From positions 186,001 to 250,000 of the forward strand of contig NZ_JAMYDU010000005.1 in the NCBI RefSeq assembly GCF_024138395.1: DNA of 64,000 nt, written 5' to 3'. Positions within the stretch are counted from its first letter, which is position 1. Each line of letters opens with the position of its first letter. Both the position numbers and the translations under genes were made by a program. Shown piece after piece: positions 1-8,370 of this stretch. The notes beneath the pieces were generated by a model that was not told the origin of the DNA, made no database searches, and saw only the letters and a program-made list of their open reading frames with translations. Source of the DNA: Pseudomonas mandelii. Its GTDB lineage: Bacteria; Pseudomonadota; Gammaproteobacteria; Pseudomonadales; Pseudomonadaceae.

Positions 1-547
1 AGGCACCGTCCGAACCAAGGCGCGACCAGCTGCCGCCGCCGAGCGCCAACAGGGTCGCGTCGGGTTGAATGGTTTTTTCACCTTCGGGGCTGTCGATGCG
101 CAAGTCACCCTTGTCATCCCAACCGAGCCAGCGATGGCGGGTGTGGATAACTACGCCGGCATCGCGCAGGCGCTTGAGCCAGGCCCGCAACAGGGGCGCG
201 GCTTTCATGTCTGTGGGAAACACCCGGCCGGAGCTGCCGACAAAGGTTTCGATACCCAGGTCATGAATCCATTGGCATAAGGCGTCGGCGCCGAAGGACC
301 GCAGCAACGGTGCAATCTGCGGTGCTCGTTCGGCGTAGCGTGAGAGAAACGCCGGGTAGGCCTCGGAATGGGTGATGTTCATACCACCGACCCCGGCGAG
401 GAGGAATTTTCGCCCCACTGAAGGCATGCCGTCGTACAGGTCGACCTTGATTCCGGCCTGACTCAGCACTTCAGCCGCCATCAAACCGGCGGGGCCGCCG
501 CCGATGATGGCGACGTGAGGGGGGAGGGAAGTGGAGGGCTGGGTCAT
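1..547 (-). CDS. NAD(P)/FAD-dependent flavoprotein, BaiN/TIGR03862-like (C-terminus cut off by window edge)
   Basis: About 182 N-terminal codons are present and the rest lies beyond base 1. The start is the ATG at 547. Residues 12-20 read VAIIGGGPAGLMAAE, a dinucleotide-binding Rossmann motif (GxGxxG) for FAD. It is followed by GRKFLLAGVGGMNITHS, the signature of the HI0933/BaiN flavoprotein family, and by LALGGGSWSRLGSDG at the truncated end, also typical of it. Known members are cytosolic flavoproteins of poorly defined substrate, some of them reductases. The fragment gives no substrate. It reads away from the neighbouring deacetylase-like gene. Confidence 0.85.
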   Translation of the reverse strand, partial: MTQPSTSLPPHVAIIGGGPAGLMAAEVLSQAGIKVDLYDGMPSVGRKFLLAGVGGMNITHSEAYPAFLSRYAERAPQIAPLLRSFGADALCQWIHDLGIETFVGSSGRVFPTDMKAAPLLRAWLKRLRDAGVVIHTRHRWLGWDDKGDLRIDSPEGEKTIQPDATLLALGGGSWSRLGSDGA

Positions 548-600
548 GGCGAGAGCTGCGGTATGGCGGAGTAGCCGCGCATTCTAGCAGTACACAATAA

Positions 601-709
601 CTGTGGGAGTGGCGATGCGGCGATCCGACTTGCCCGCGATAGCGGACTGTCAGGCAACAATGATGTTGAATGTACCGGCCTCATCGCGGGCAAGCCCGCT
701 CCCACAGGG
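601..709. repeat. REPIN (paired REP palindromes) with an enlarged left arm
   Basis: Two inverted arms (about 601-640 and 683-708) share the GTGGGAG...CTTGCCCGCGAT core and lie in the 548-842 intergenic stretch, where nothing else is visible. The left arm carries about 16 extra bases (GGCGATGCGGCGATCCGA) between its two halves. The same extra block occurs in the repeats at 7361 and 13083. Confidence 0.85.
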
Positions 710-842
710 ATCATTGGTGTGTTCAAGGGCTGATCAAAAAACAACCGCCGGTCTGAAGCCTGCATCCGGCATGGCCTGCAGACCCTTTCACTCAGGTTAT
801 CCACAGGCGGTTCCACAGGCATTGTGGGTAAAGACCCACACA

Positions 843-1763
843 TCAATGACAACCTGATGACTGCCACACCCGTTGGGCGCTGTGATGGAGGATTCCATGG
901 CGGCGCGCCAGGGCTTTGCGGTCTTTGCTGTAGCCGCCGCCGATCACGCCGACCACCGGAATATCCCGGCCCAGGCAATGGCGCATTACGCTTTCATCGC
1001 GGGCGGCGACGCCTTCGTCTGTCAGCTTCAGATAACCCAGGGCGTCATCCTTATGCACGTCGACACCGGCATCGTACAGCACCAGATCCGGTTGGTAGAG
1101 CGGCAGCAAATAGTTGAGTGCGTCGTCCACCACTTTCAGGTAATCGGTATCGCCCATGCCCATCGGCAACGGAATGTCCCAGTCACTTTCGGCTTTGCGT
1201 GCGGGAAAATTCTTTTCGCAGTGCAGGGAAACGGTCACTGCCTCCGGGGTGTTGTGCAGGATTCGTGCAGTCCCATCACCCTGATGCACATCGCAGTCGA
1301 AAATCAGCACCCGATTCACCCGGCCACTTTCCAGCAGGTAATGGCTGATCACCGCCAGGTCATTGAAGATGCAGAACCCGGCGGGATGATCGTAATGCGC
1401 GTGGTGAGTACCGCCGGCCAAGTGACAGGCCAAACCATGTTCCAGGGCCTGTTCGGCCGCCAGCAGCGAACCGCCGACCGCTCGCACCGTGCGCCGGGCC
1501 AGCGCTTCACTCCAGGGCAGGCCGAGGCGTCGCTGGTCTTCGCGGGATAATTCGCCGCCCATGTAACGTTCGATATACGCAGGGTCATGGGCGAGGGCGA
1601 GAATCTCTGCCGGGCAGAGGTCCGGGCGCAGCAAGTCGGTGTCGCGGGCCAAGCCACTGTCCACCAGGTGATCGCGCAGCAAGCGAAACTTGTCCATGGG
1701 GAAGCGGTGATCCGCCGGGAACTCGGGGCTGTAGTCTTCGTGGTAGATCAATGGCAGGGGCAT
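843..1763 (-). CDS. Histone deacetylase family protein (zinc deacetylase / acetylpolyamine amidohydrolase-like)
   Basis: 306 residues. I chose ATG 1763 because the arginase/deacetylase fold starts there (MPLPLIYHEDYSPEFP); an upstream extension reads through the repeat-flanked leader. Family motifs are intact: tandem histidines in GGTHHAHYDH (residues 118-126), the zinc-site FDCDVHQGDGT (155-165), a later YDAGVDVH, and the GGGY loop that supplies the transition-state tyrosine. Bacterial members remove acetyl groups from small amines or proteins in the cytoplasm, and the natural substrate cannot be read from sequence. It stands alone, with a REPIN on its 3' side and a long palindromic element upstream. 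Confidence 0.9.
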   Translation of the reverse strand: MPLPLIYHEDYSPEFPADHRFPMDKFRLLRDHLVDSGLARDTDLLRPDLCPAEILALAHDPAYIERYMGGELSREDQRRLGLPWSEALARRTVRAVGGSLLAAEQALEHGLACHLAGGTHHAHYDHPAGFCIFNDLAVISHYLLESGRVNRVLIFDCDVHQGDGTARILHNTPEAVTVSLHCEKNFPARKAESDWDIPLPMGMGDTDYLKVVDDALNYLLPLYQPDLVLYDAGVDVHKDDALGYLKLTDEGVAARDESVMRHCLGRDIPVVGVIGGGYSKDRKALARRHGILHHSAQRVWQSSGCH

Positions 1764-1819
1764 GGCTGATTTATACAGGAAGGCATGCAGGAATGAGTGA
1801 AGGATCCTAGGGGCTGTAT

Positions 1820-1955
1820 GAAAACTCGCCGAGCGGCGATCAGGCAAGGCAAAAACAGGCGAGGAACGGCCGGGGTCGCGTTCGACTTTAGGAGACCTAA
1901 ATGAGCATTCCGAGCCTGTTTTTAACGCAGCATGATCGTCGCGCAGGCAGTTTTC
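1820..1955. repeat. 136-bp intergenic palindromic element, copy A
   Basis: The element is bounded by GAAAAC (1820-1825) and GTTTTC (1950-1955) inside a wider imperfect terminal inverted repeat (CTGTATGAAAAC / GTTTTCGTGCAG). It contains an inner CTTTAGGAGACCTAAATG motif. A diverged second copy in the opposite orientation lies at 62893-63011; shared blocks include GGCAAG.CAAGGC, CAGGCGAG, GACTTTAG, AATGAGCATT and AACGC. It resembles the non-REP intergenic repeats described in P. fluorescens genomes. A short reading frame starting at its internal ATG is probably incidental. Confidence 0.7.
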
Positions 1956-2006
1956 GTGCAGTGCCTACCAGCGATGTAGACTTGCGGGATAGGAAAGGGG
2001 GACGAG

Positions 2007-2576
2007 ATGGAGCCGATACTGGAACTCGAAAGCGCACGACTGTTGTTACGGCAGTGGCGTGACGAGGATTTGCCGGCGTTTGCGGCGATGTGCGCCGATC
2101 CACAGGTGATGCGTTATTTTCCGGCGCCCTTGAGTCGACTGGAAAGTGCCGCGTTGATCGGGCGGGTTCGCGGGCATTTTGCCGAGCATGGTTTCGGCCT
2201 CTGGGCACTGGAACGTAAAGACACCGGCGCCTTTATTGGTTTTACCGGCCTCGGCGTGGTCGGCTTCGATGCGCCATTCACGCCGGCCATCGAAATCGGC
2301 TGGCGCCTGGCGCGCGAGCATTGGGGCCTGGGTTATGCCAGTGAAGCGGCATGGACCGCTCTGCGCTGCGGGTTTGATCGGTTGGCGCTGCAAGAGGTCG
2401 TCGCCTTCACCACCAAGACCAATCTGCCATCCGAGAAAGTCATGCAAGCGATCGGCATGCACCATGCCCCCTTTGATGACTTCGAACACCCGCGGCTTGC
2501 AGCCGATCATCCGCTGCGTCCGCACGTGTTGTACCGCATCACCCGTGAGCAATGGCTGCAAACCTTGCATGGATAA
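2007..2576 (+). CDS. GNAT family N-acetyltransferase (RimJ/RimL type)
   Basis: 189 residues. The opening ILELESARLLLRQWRDEDLPAF is the standard start of the RimJ/RimL (Acetyltransf_3) branch. Near residue 95 the segment GWRLAREHWGLGYASEAAW contains the acetyl-CoA pyrophosphate-binding Q/RxxGxG/A-like loop, here as HWGLGYA, and the C-terminal half has the usual TxxxNLPSEKVMQAIGM cofactor segment. Such enzymes transfer an acetyl group from acetyl-CoA to an amine such as a protein N-terminus or small molecule, but the acceptor is unknown. It lies 106 bp before tesB on the same strand with its own ribosome site. Confidence 0.88.
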   Translation: MEPILELESARLLLRQWRDEDLPAFAAMCADPQVMRYFPAPLSRLESAALIGRVRGHFAEHGFGLWALERKDTGAFIGFTGLGVVGFDAPFTPAIEIGWRLAREHWGLGYASEAAWTALRCGFDRLALQEVVAFTTKTNLPSEKVMQAIGMHHAPFDDFEHPRLAADHPLRPHVLYRITREQWLQTLHG

Positions 2577-2682
2577 GCAGGCGCGGACGTTTACAATGGC
2601 CCTCATGTTGAACCGGGCCATAAACTGAATCGACCGCCGCAGCCAAGACTGCGCGGCATTGCGTTGTGTGAGGAGAGTCTGA

Positions 2683-3552
2683 ATGAGCCAAGTGTTGGAA
2701 GATCTGGTAGACCTGCTGACCCTGGAACCGATTGAAGAAAACCTGTTCCGTGGCCGCAGCCAGGACCTGGGGTTTCGTCAGTTGTTCGGCGGCCAAGTGC
2801 TCGGCCAGTCCCTGTCGGCGGCGAGTCAGACAGTCGAGCCGGCGCGCCATGTGCATTCGATGCACGGTTATTTCCTGCGCCCGGGCGATGCCAAATTGCC
2901 GGTGGTGTATCAGGTCGATCGGGTGCGTGATGGCGGCAGTTTCAGCACGCGTCGGGTGACGGCGATCCAGAAGGGTAATCCGATTTTCACTTGCAGTGCC
3001 TCGTTCCAGTACGACGAAGAAGGCTTTCAGCACCAGACTGAGATGCCGCAAGTGGTCGGCCCGGAAAACCTGCCGTCGGAGCTGGAATTCACCCAGCAGC
3101 GCGCGCACCTGATCCCCGAACACATGCGCGAGAAATTGCTGTGCCCGAAGCCGATCGAATTCCGACCGGTCACCGAGGAAGATCCCTACAACCCGCAACC
3201 CGCCGATCCGGTCAAGTACGTCTGGTTTCGCGCCGACGGTGCCTTGGCCGACACCCCGGCGCTGCATAAATACCTGCTGGCCTACGCGTCGGACTTCGGT
3301 CTGCTGACCACCTCGATGCTGCCTCATGGCAAAACGGTCTGGCAGAAAGACATGCAGGTCGCCAGCCTTGATCACGCCTTGTGGTTCCACGCCGACCTGC
3401 GCGCCGATGACTGGTTGCTGTATGCCATGGACAGCCCGTGGGCCGGCAATTCGCGCGGGTTCTCCCGGGGTAGCGTGTTCAACCGTGCCGGGCAACTGGT
3501 GGCTTCGGTCACCCAGGAAGGCCTGATTCGTCATCGCAAGGATTGGGCATGA
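2683..3552 (+). CDS. tesB: Acyl-CoA thioesterase II
   Basis: 289 residues, the usual TesB length (about 286-290). It is a tandem hot-dog protein that hydrolyses acyl-CoA to free fatty acid and CoA in the cytoplasm. The first domain shows LFGGQVLGQSLSAA and the VHSMHGYFLRPGD signature. The second shows ASLDHALWFH and the SRG...VASVTQEGLIR block, carrying the Asp, Ser/Thr and Gln that form the TesB catalytic site. GAGGAGAG precedes ATG 2683 at good spacing. Its stop overlaps the HAD gene's start, so the pair is probably co-translated. Confidence 0.95.
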   Translation: MSQVLEDLVDLLTLEPIEENLFRGRSQDLGFRQLFGGQVLGQSLSAASQTVEPARHVHSMHGYFLRPGDAKLPVVYQVDRVRDGGSFSTRRVTAIQKGNPIFTCSASFQYDEEGFQHQTEMPQVVGPENLPSELEFTQQRAHLIPEHMREKLLCPKPIEFRPVTEEDPYNPQPADPVKYVWFRADGALADTPALHKYLLAYASDFGLLTTSMLPHGKTVWQKDMQVASLDHALWFHADLRADDWLLYAMDSPWAGNSRGFSRGSVFNRAGQLVASVTQEGLIRHRKDWA

Positions 3553-4142
3553 GCCTGGCTGAGGTGCGGCATTGGGTGTTCGACATGGACGGCACCCTGA
3601 CGGTGGCCGTGCATGACTTCGCGGCGATTCGCGTGGCGTTGGCGATTCCCGCCGAAGACGACATCCTCACCCACCTCGCGGCGCTGCCGGCCGCTGAAGC
3701 CGCGGCCAAACACGCATGGCTGCTGGAGCACGAGCGGGATCTGGCGTTGGGTTCGAAGCCGGCGCCGGGCGCGGTGGAACTGGTGCGTGAGTTGGCCGGC
3801 CGCGGTTATCGTCTGGGCATTCTCACGCGCAATGCTCGCGAGCTGGCGCATGTCACGCTGGAGGCGATTGGCCTGGCGGATTGCTTTGCGGCAGAGGATG
3901 TACTGGGCCGCGATGAAGCACCGCCCAAGCCACATCCTGGTGGATTGCTGAAACTGGCCGAAGCCTGGAAAGTGCCGGCGAGCGAAATGGTGATGGTCGG
4001 TGATTACCGCTTTGATCTGGATTGCGGCCGGGCGGCGGGGACGCGGACGGTGCTGGTGAATCTGCCGGATAATCCGTGGCCGGAATTGACTGATTGGCAT
4101 GCGCGCGATTGCGTGGTGTTGCGGCAGATGCTTTTGGCTTGA
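3549..4142 (+). CDS. HAD-superfamily hydrolase (phosphatase-like)
   Basis: 197 residues from ATG 3549, which overlaps the tesB stop as ATGA. An in-frame TTG two codons upstream is less likely. HAD motif I is FDMDGTLT (nucleophile Asp12, acid/base Asp14). The lysine of motif III is in PPKPHPGG, and motif IV is MVGDYRFDLDCG. The helical cap between motifs I and II is typical of C1-capped phosphoglycolate/beta-phosphoglucomutase relatives. Likely reaction: hydrolysis of a small phosphomonoester in the cytoplasm. The coupling to tesB has no obvious metabolic reading. A REPIN follows the stop. Confidence 0.9.
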   Translation: MSLAEVRHWVFDMDGTLTVAVHDFAAIRVALAIPAEDDILTHLAALPAAEAAAKHAWLLEHERDLALGSKPAPGAVELVRELAGRGYRLGILTRNARELAHVTLEAIGLADCFAAEDVLGRDEAPPKPHPGGLLKLAEAWKVPASEMVMVGDYRFDLDCGRAAGTRTVLVNLPDNPWPELTDWHARDCVVLRQMLLA

Positions 4143-4148
4143 GGGCCT

Positions 4149-4225
4149 CTTCGCGGGCAAGCCTCGCTCCTACAGGTGATGTCGCTCACAACGCCATCCT
4201 GTAGGAGCGAGGCTTGCCCGCGAAG
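4149..4225. repeat. REPIN, GTAGGAGCGAGG type
   Basis: Two near-perfect inverted arms of about 27 bp (4149-4175 and 4199-4225), with the core CTGTAGGAGCGAGGCTTGCC, are separated by 23 bp. They sit between two convergent genes. Confidence 0.9.
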
Positions 4226-4250
4226 GCGTCAGTTCAGACACCACAAAAAC

Positions 4251-5210
4251 TCACTGACCAAACAACACCTTCTGCCCCTCAGGCGACGTAAACATCCGAT
4301 CCTCATCATGCCCCACCCCGGGCACTTCGATCAGTTGATGACTCAACCCTTGAGGATGGCGCCGTTTCAGATAATTGAAATAGTGGCGCCCACGAATCAA
4401 TCGAGAAGCGCCCTGGGCTTTGGCTTCACAACTTTTATCCAGCGCCGGGTGATTCGGGTCGATGTCTTGCTGCCCGAGTAAATAAACGACATCACGTTTG
4501 ACGTAGTTTTCTTCAAGTTGCGCAGGTGTTTGCCCATCGGCATAGGCGGGCAGATCCGCCAGCCCGTACTTCCAGCGGTTGAAGTTCGGACACTTCGCAT
4601 GACTGAACGCCACTGGCCGTTGCTCATTGAACCAGGCGTACGACGAAGGATTGGCTATCACATAGCGCACTTTCACGCCCTCCGCGTCGAGGGCCGGCTG
4701 AGGGTGACTCAGCAAGGCATAACGCTGAACCACCTGAGCGCCGCCTGAGTGACCGGCAATGACGATTTGCTTCACGTCCGGAAACTGTCGCCGATCACCC
4801 AGTCGCGCGATGATTTCGTCGAGCGCCGCGTAGGAGCTCATCGTAAACGGCGCGGTGGATAAGCCGCCGGCCATCCAGTCATCGCCTTGCCAGCGTAAAA
4901 CGCTGTCAGGCACCGTATGGCTGGCAATGTCGGTTTCGTTGAGAAACTGCGGGGCGAGCACCAACGTGTTCGCGCTTTGCCCGGCCTGCTCGGCTGCGCG
5001 TTCGGCGCTTTGGCGGTAGGTTCCAGCATCGCGCAATCGACCATGGACGATGATCAGCACGCGTTCGATTTTCGCCGGTGTCGGGCCGATGCTCACCGCG
5101 ATTTCCCCGGCGCTCAACAGCAAGCGCCCGGAACTGATTTCTTTGACTCCCTGCTCGGCAGCCTGGGTGCTTGCGCAGGTAAACAACAGAGCCAGCAGCC
5201 ACTTGTGCAT
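4251..5210 (-). CDS. Exported alpha/beta hydrolase
   Basis: 319 residues from ATG 5210. The first 19 or so (MHKWLLALLFTCASTQAAEQ) form a classical Sec signal peptide ending at an AxA site, so the protein is probably periplasmic. The nucleophile elbow is IVIAGHSGGAQVV with Ser at about residue 155, and a late GVGHDED supplies a plausible catalytic His. The early VLIIVHGRLRDAGTY is the oxyanion-hole strand. Family members are esterases or lipases, but no substrate is evident. It is translationally coupled to the upstream metallopeptidase gene through a TGATG overlap, suggesting a two-gene envelope operon. Confidence 0.82.
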   Translation of the reverse strand: MHKWLLALLFTCASTQAAEQGVKEISSGRLLLSAGEIAVSIGPTPAKIERVLIIVHGRLRDAGTYRQSAERAAEQAGQSANTLVLAPQFLNETDIASHTVPDSVLRWQGDDWMAGGLSTAPFTMSSYAALDEIIARLGDRRQFPDVKQIVIAGHSGGAQVVQRYALLSHPQPALDAEGVKVRYVIANPSSYAWFNEQRPVAFSHAKCPNFNRWKYGLADLPAYADGQTPAQLEENYVKRDVVYLLGQQDIDPNHPALDKSCEAKAQGASRLIRGRHYFNYLKRRHPQGLSHQLIEVPGVGHDEDRMFTSPEGQKVLFGQ

Positions 5211-6100
5211 CACAGATTCTTCGCGGCAAAGGTATCGCACTCGCCAACTTGGCCTTGTGCGAATCCGGCCTTGAACCAGCGTACTCGCTGGGCCGAAGTG
5301 CCATGGGTGAAAGAGTCTGGCACCACGCGGCCCTGACCTTGTTGTTGCAAGCGGTCGTCGCCGATGGCATTGGCGGCGTTCAAGGCTTCCTCGATGTCAC
5401 CGGGTTCCAGCCAGTTCAGACGTTTCTGCGCATGGTTCGCCCAGACCCCGGCCAGGCAATCGGCCTGCAACTCCTGACGTACCAGCAAACCATTGTCGCC
5501 TTCCATCTGCCGGCCCTGTTGGCGAGCGGTCTGAATCTTTGCTGAAACGCCGAGCAAGGTCTGCACGTGGTGTCCGATTTCGTGAGCGATCACGTAGGCC
5601 TGAGCGAAGTCGCCCGCCGCGGAAAAGCGTTGGGACATCTCCTGGAAGAAACTCATGTCCAGGTAGACCTTCTGATCCGCCGGGCAATAGAACGGACCGG
5701 TCGCCGAAGTCGCCAAACCGCAGGCCGAGTTGACTCGGTTGCTGAACAGCACCAGGGTCGGGTCCTTATATTGCCGATCGGCCTGCTGGAAAATCTGGCG
5801 CCAGGTGTCTTCGGTATCGCCGAGGATCGAGCGTACGAATTCGGCCCCTTCATCATTGGCCGGTGGCGCCTTGCGGGTTTGGGTGGGCGCCGGGGCGGAC
5901 TGTTCGCTCATTTGCCCGGTCAGTTGGCCGAGGATCTGCATCGGGTCCTGGCCGGTGATCCAGCCGATCCCGACGATCAACAATATCGCCGTCAGGCTCA
6001 GGCCTTTGCCTCCACCGAAGCGCATTCCACCGCCCCCACCACCGACATCGCCACGGGCATCGACCACGTTGTCGCTGCGTCGGCCTTTTTTCCAAAGCAT
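5210..6100 (-). CDS. ypfJ: Neutral zinc metallopeptidase, YpfJ family
   Basis: 296 residues from ATG 6100; an upstream in-frame Met lacks family similarity. The order is a charged N-terminus, a glycine-rich stretch (GGGGGGMRFGGGKG), one membrane segment near residues 27-45 (LSLTAILLIVGIGWITG), then the metallopeptidase domain. The domain carries the zinc motif AHEIGHHVQ (His173, Glu174, His177) and the downstream ELQADCLAGVWA segment with the third-ligand region. The predicted topology places the catalytic domain in the periplasm. The family's substrate is unknown. Its stop overlaps the start of the downstream exported hydrolase by one base. Confidence 0.92.
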   Translation of the reverse strand: MLWKKGRRSDNVVDARGDVGGGGGGMRFGGGKGLSLTAILLIVGIGWITGQDPMQILGQLTGQMSEQSAPAPTQTRKAPPANDEGAEFVRSILGDTEDTWRQIFQQADRQYKDPTLVLFSNRVNSACGLATSATGPFYCPADQKVYLDMSFFQEMSQRFSAAGDFAQAYVIAHEIGHHVQTLLGVSAKIQTARQQGRQMEGDNGLLVRQELQADCLAGVWANHAQKRLNWLEPGDIEEALNAANAIGDDRLQQQGQGRVVPDSFTHGTSAQRVRWFKAGFAQGQVGECDTFAAKNL

Positions 6101-6355
6101 GGGGGATCCTCTTTTCTTTCTGGTGAAGAAGCATGATGAAGACGCATGGTGATGAGTGTTGCCGGTGAGTAGGTATGGCGCCAGTCCGGTCGTCTGACAG
6201 CCCTTGGCGACAGGGGTTCTCCTAAGTGGCGACATTAGCGGTTTCATGGACGGACGGGTACTGCAGATCGGCCAAGACAGCTGCCGGCCGGGTTCCAGAT
6301 TTTGCTTACCTGGAGTTGTCTTTTAGAATCAGCCAAACCTCATTCGGAATTTCCC

Positions 6356-7132
6356 ATGGCAGGCAGTCAGATCGAACGTGTTTTCAGCGTGCTGGAAAGC
6401 CTTACCGGTGAACCCCAAGGTTTACCGATGCAGACGCTGGCCGAGCAACTGGACATTCCCAAGAGCGCGACCCACCGTCTGCTCGCCGAACTGATTCGTC
6501 TGGGGTATGTGCGGCAGAATCCGGAAAACCTGCGTTATCACTTATCGACCAAACTGGTCGCCCTGGGCTTTCGTTACTTGTCCGGCAGTGGCGCGGACAT
6601 TGTGCAGCCAGTACTCGATCGGCTGGCCCGGGAGACCGGTGAACTGGTGCGTCTGGGGGTGATCGAAGGCGAGCGCCAGACCTGGATCGCCAAATCCCAG
6701 GGCGCCCGATCCGGCCTGCGTTACGACCCGGAGATGGGGCGCGATGCGCCGTTGTTTTACACCGCGTCGGGACACGCGTGGCTAGCCTGCATGAGTGATG
6801 CCGAGGCCTTGTCGCTGGTGGAACGCCAAGGCATTGACCGGCCCGAGGACCTCGGGCCGAATGCACCGCGCTCCAATATCGAATTGCTCGAACGCCTGCG
6901 TCTGGCCAGGGAGCAGGGCTATGCCTGGGTCGAGGAAAGTTCGGCGGTAGGCACGTCGGCGATTGCAGCGGTGGTGCGGCATCCGGGTAATGGTCGGGTG
7001 ATCGGCGTACTCAGCATCGCCGGGCCGAGTGCGCGGATGCCGGGAGCACGGTTGCATGAACTGGCGCCGCTGTTGCTGAAGTTTGCCGAGGAGCTGTCGG
7101 CAGCGAGTCTGGCGTCGGAGTTGTTCGTTTAA
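6356..7132 (+). CDS. IclR family transcriptional regulator
   Basis: 258 residues from ATG 6356. The N-terminal winged helix-turn-helix (residues about 5-70: IERVFSVLESLTGEPQG, then AEQLDIPKSATHRLLAELIRLGYV) is typical IclR. The rest is the GAF-like effector domain, recognised by GVIEGERQTWIAK, YTASGHAWLA and a C-terminal VIGVLSIAGPSARM. Family members bind small carboxylates or aromatics and control one adjacent operon. Here no clear target is adjacent; the divergent ypfJ gene and the downstream EamA exporter are the only candidates. Confidence 0.9.
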   Translation: MAGSQIERVFSVLESLTGEPQGLPMQTLAEQLDIPKSATHRLLAELIRLGYVRQNPENLRYHLSTKLVALGFRYLSGSGADIVQPVLDRLARETGELVRLGVIEGERQTWIAKSQGARSGLRYDPEMGRDAPLFYTASGHAWLACMSDAEALSLVERQGIDRPEDLGPNAPRSNIELLERLRLAREQGYAWVEESSAVGTSAIAAVVRHPGNGRVIGVLSIAGPSARMPGARLHELAPLLLKFAEELSAASLASELFV

Positions 7133-7154
7133 TTCAGCCTGCACAGAAAAATAG

Positions 7155-7244
7155 TGTGGGAGCGAGCCTGCTCGCGATAGCGAACTTTCAGCCAATGCAG
7201 ATGTTGAATGTCAGTCCGTTATCGCGAGCAGGCTCGCTCCCACA
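7155..7244. repeat. REPIN, GTGGGAGCGAGC type
   Basis: Arms 7155-7181 and 7218-7244 are inverted copies of TGTGGGAGCGAGCCTGCTCG and its continuation GCGATA. Confidence 0.9.
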
Positions 7245-7360
7245 TTTTATAGGTGTGCACAGATGCGAATCTGTGCGCTGTTCGAACACTATTTGCTTTT
7301 GCTCATGTGAGAATCTGGAACCAGGTTCTAAATTATTTGAGTTCAGCTCCAACAATAATT

Positions 7361-7402
7361 CTGTAGGGGCGAGCGGTGCGGCGATCCGACTTGCCCGCGA
7401 AG
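7361..7402. repeat. Solitary REP with 16-base insertion
   Basis: A single arm without an inverted partner. Relative to the normal arm it contains GGTGCGGCGATCCGA between GAGC and CTTGCCCGCGAAG. It lies 33 bp upstream of the EamA start codon. Confidence 0.75.
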
Positions 7403-7434
7403 CTTTTGATCTCAAATTCCCAAGGGAATACCCT

Positions 7435-8370
7435 ATGACCCTCAGCACTCCGCTTTCCGGTGTCAATCAGCCCTTCAAAGGGATTCTGCTGATCGTCGTC
7501 GCCACTTTCCTGTTTTCCAGCCATGACGCCTTGTCGAAATACCTCTCGGGGTTCTATCCGATCATCATGGTGGTCTGGGCCCGCTATGTGATTCACACGT
7601 TGCTAATGGCCGGGATTTTTCTACCACAGTCCGGGTTGCGTGTTTTACGAACCAAACGGCCATTGCTGCAACTGTTGCGGGCGTTATGCCTGCTGGCGAC
7701 CAGTCTGCTGTTCACCACCGGTTTGTTGTTCATCCCGCTGGCAGAAGCCACGGCGGTGAATTTTCTTGCACCGGTATTGGTGACTGCATTGTCGGTGCCG
7801 CTGCTAGGTGAGCAGGTGACGCGCGGGCAATGGCTGGCGGTGATTTGCGGGTTCATCGGGGTGTTGATCATCGTCCATCCCGGCGGCGAACTGTTCACGC
7901 CTGCGGTGTTGCTGCCGTTCTGCTCGGCGCTGTTTTTCTGTTTCTATCAATTGCTCACCCGCAAGCTCAGTGAAATCGACAGCCCGACCACCAGTAACTT
8001 TTTTGCCGGGCTCTGCAATACGTTGGTGATGAGCGCGCTGGTGCCGTTCTTCTGGCAAGTCCCAAGCCTGGGTCATGGGGTTTTGATGGTGGCGCTGGGG
8101 GCGTGCGGGATGACGGCGCATCTGTTTCTGACTCAGGCCTTCCGTCACGCCGCGCCCGCGTTGTTGGCGCCGTTCGGTTATTGCCAGATTGTCTTTGCAG
8201 GTTTGCTGGGCTGGTGGCTGTTTTCTCACACGCCGACCCTGACCACGGTGGTCGGGATCGTGGTGATTTGTTGCAGCGGGTTGGCAGCGGCGTGGCAACA
8301 ACGGCGTCGACAAGAGGAAGGAGGCAGGCCTGGAATCAGGCCTGCCGAAGGAAGGGAATTTACGCGGTGA
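7435..8370 (+). CDS. EamA/DMT family transporter (drug/metabolite exporter)
   Basis: 311 residues from ATG 7435; the longer frame runs back through repeat DNA. Ten hydrophobic segments form the two EamA halves. The first repeat contains FLFSSHDALSKYLSGFYPI and the motif ATAVNFLAPVLVTALSVPLLGE at the end of the first half, which is highly typical. It is an inner-membrane carrier, probably exporting a small metabolite, with substrate unknown. Its 3' end overlaps the convergent MFS gene by 11 bp, so there is no room for a separate terminator. Confidence 0.9.
   Translation: MTLSTPLSGVNQPFKGILLIVVATFLFSSHDALSKYLSGFYPIIMVVWARYVIHTLLMAGIFLPQSGLRVLRTKRPLLQLLRALCLLATSLLFTTGLLFIPLAEATAVNFLAPVLVTALSVPLLGEQVTRGQWLAVICGFIGVLIIVHPGGELFTPAVLLPFCSALFFCFYQLLTRKLSEIDSPTTSNFFAGLCNTLVMSALVPFFWQVPSLGHGVLMVALGACGMTAHLFLTQAFRHAAPALLAPFGYCQIVFAGLLGWWLFSHTPTLTTVVGIVVICCSGLAAAWQQRRRQEEGGRPGIRPAEGREFTR

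Larger units (their letters stand above)
7133..7434. other. 302-bp intergenic region with one REPIN and one solitary REP
   Basis: It holds the REPIN at 7155-7244, a single unpaired REP at 7361-7402 that has the 16-base insertion, and the leader of the EamA gene. No other gene or clear promoter is visible. Confidence 0.6.

Noticed and set aside
1897..2208. Possible 103-codon gene on the minus strand
   Set aside because: It overlaps the 5' end of a clear GNAT gene and a palindromic element, with no domain.
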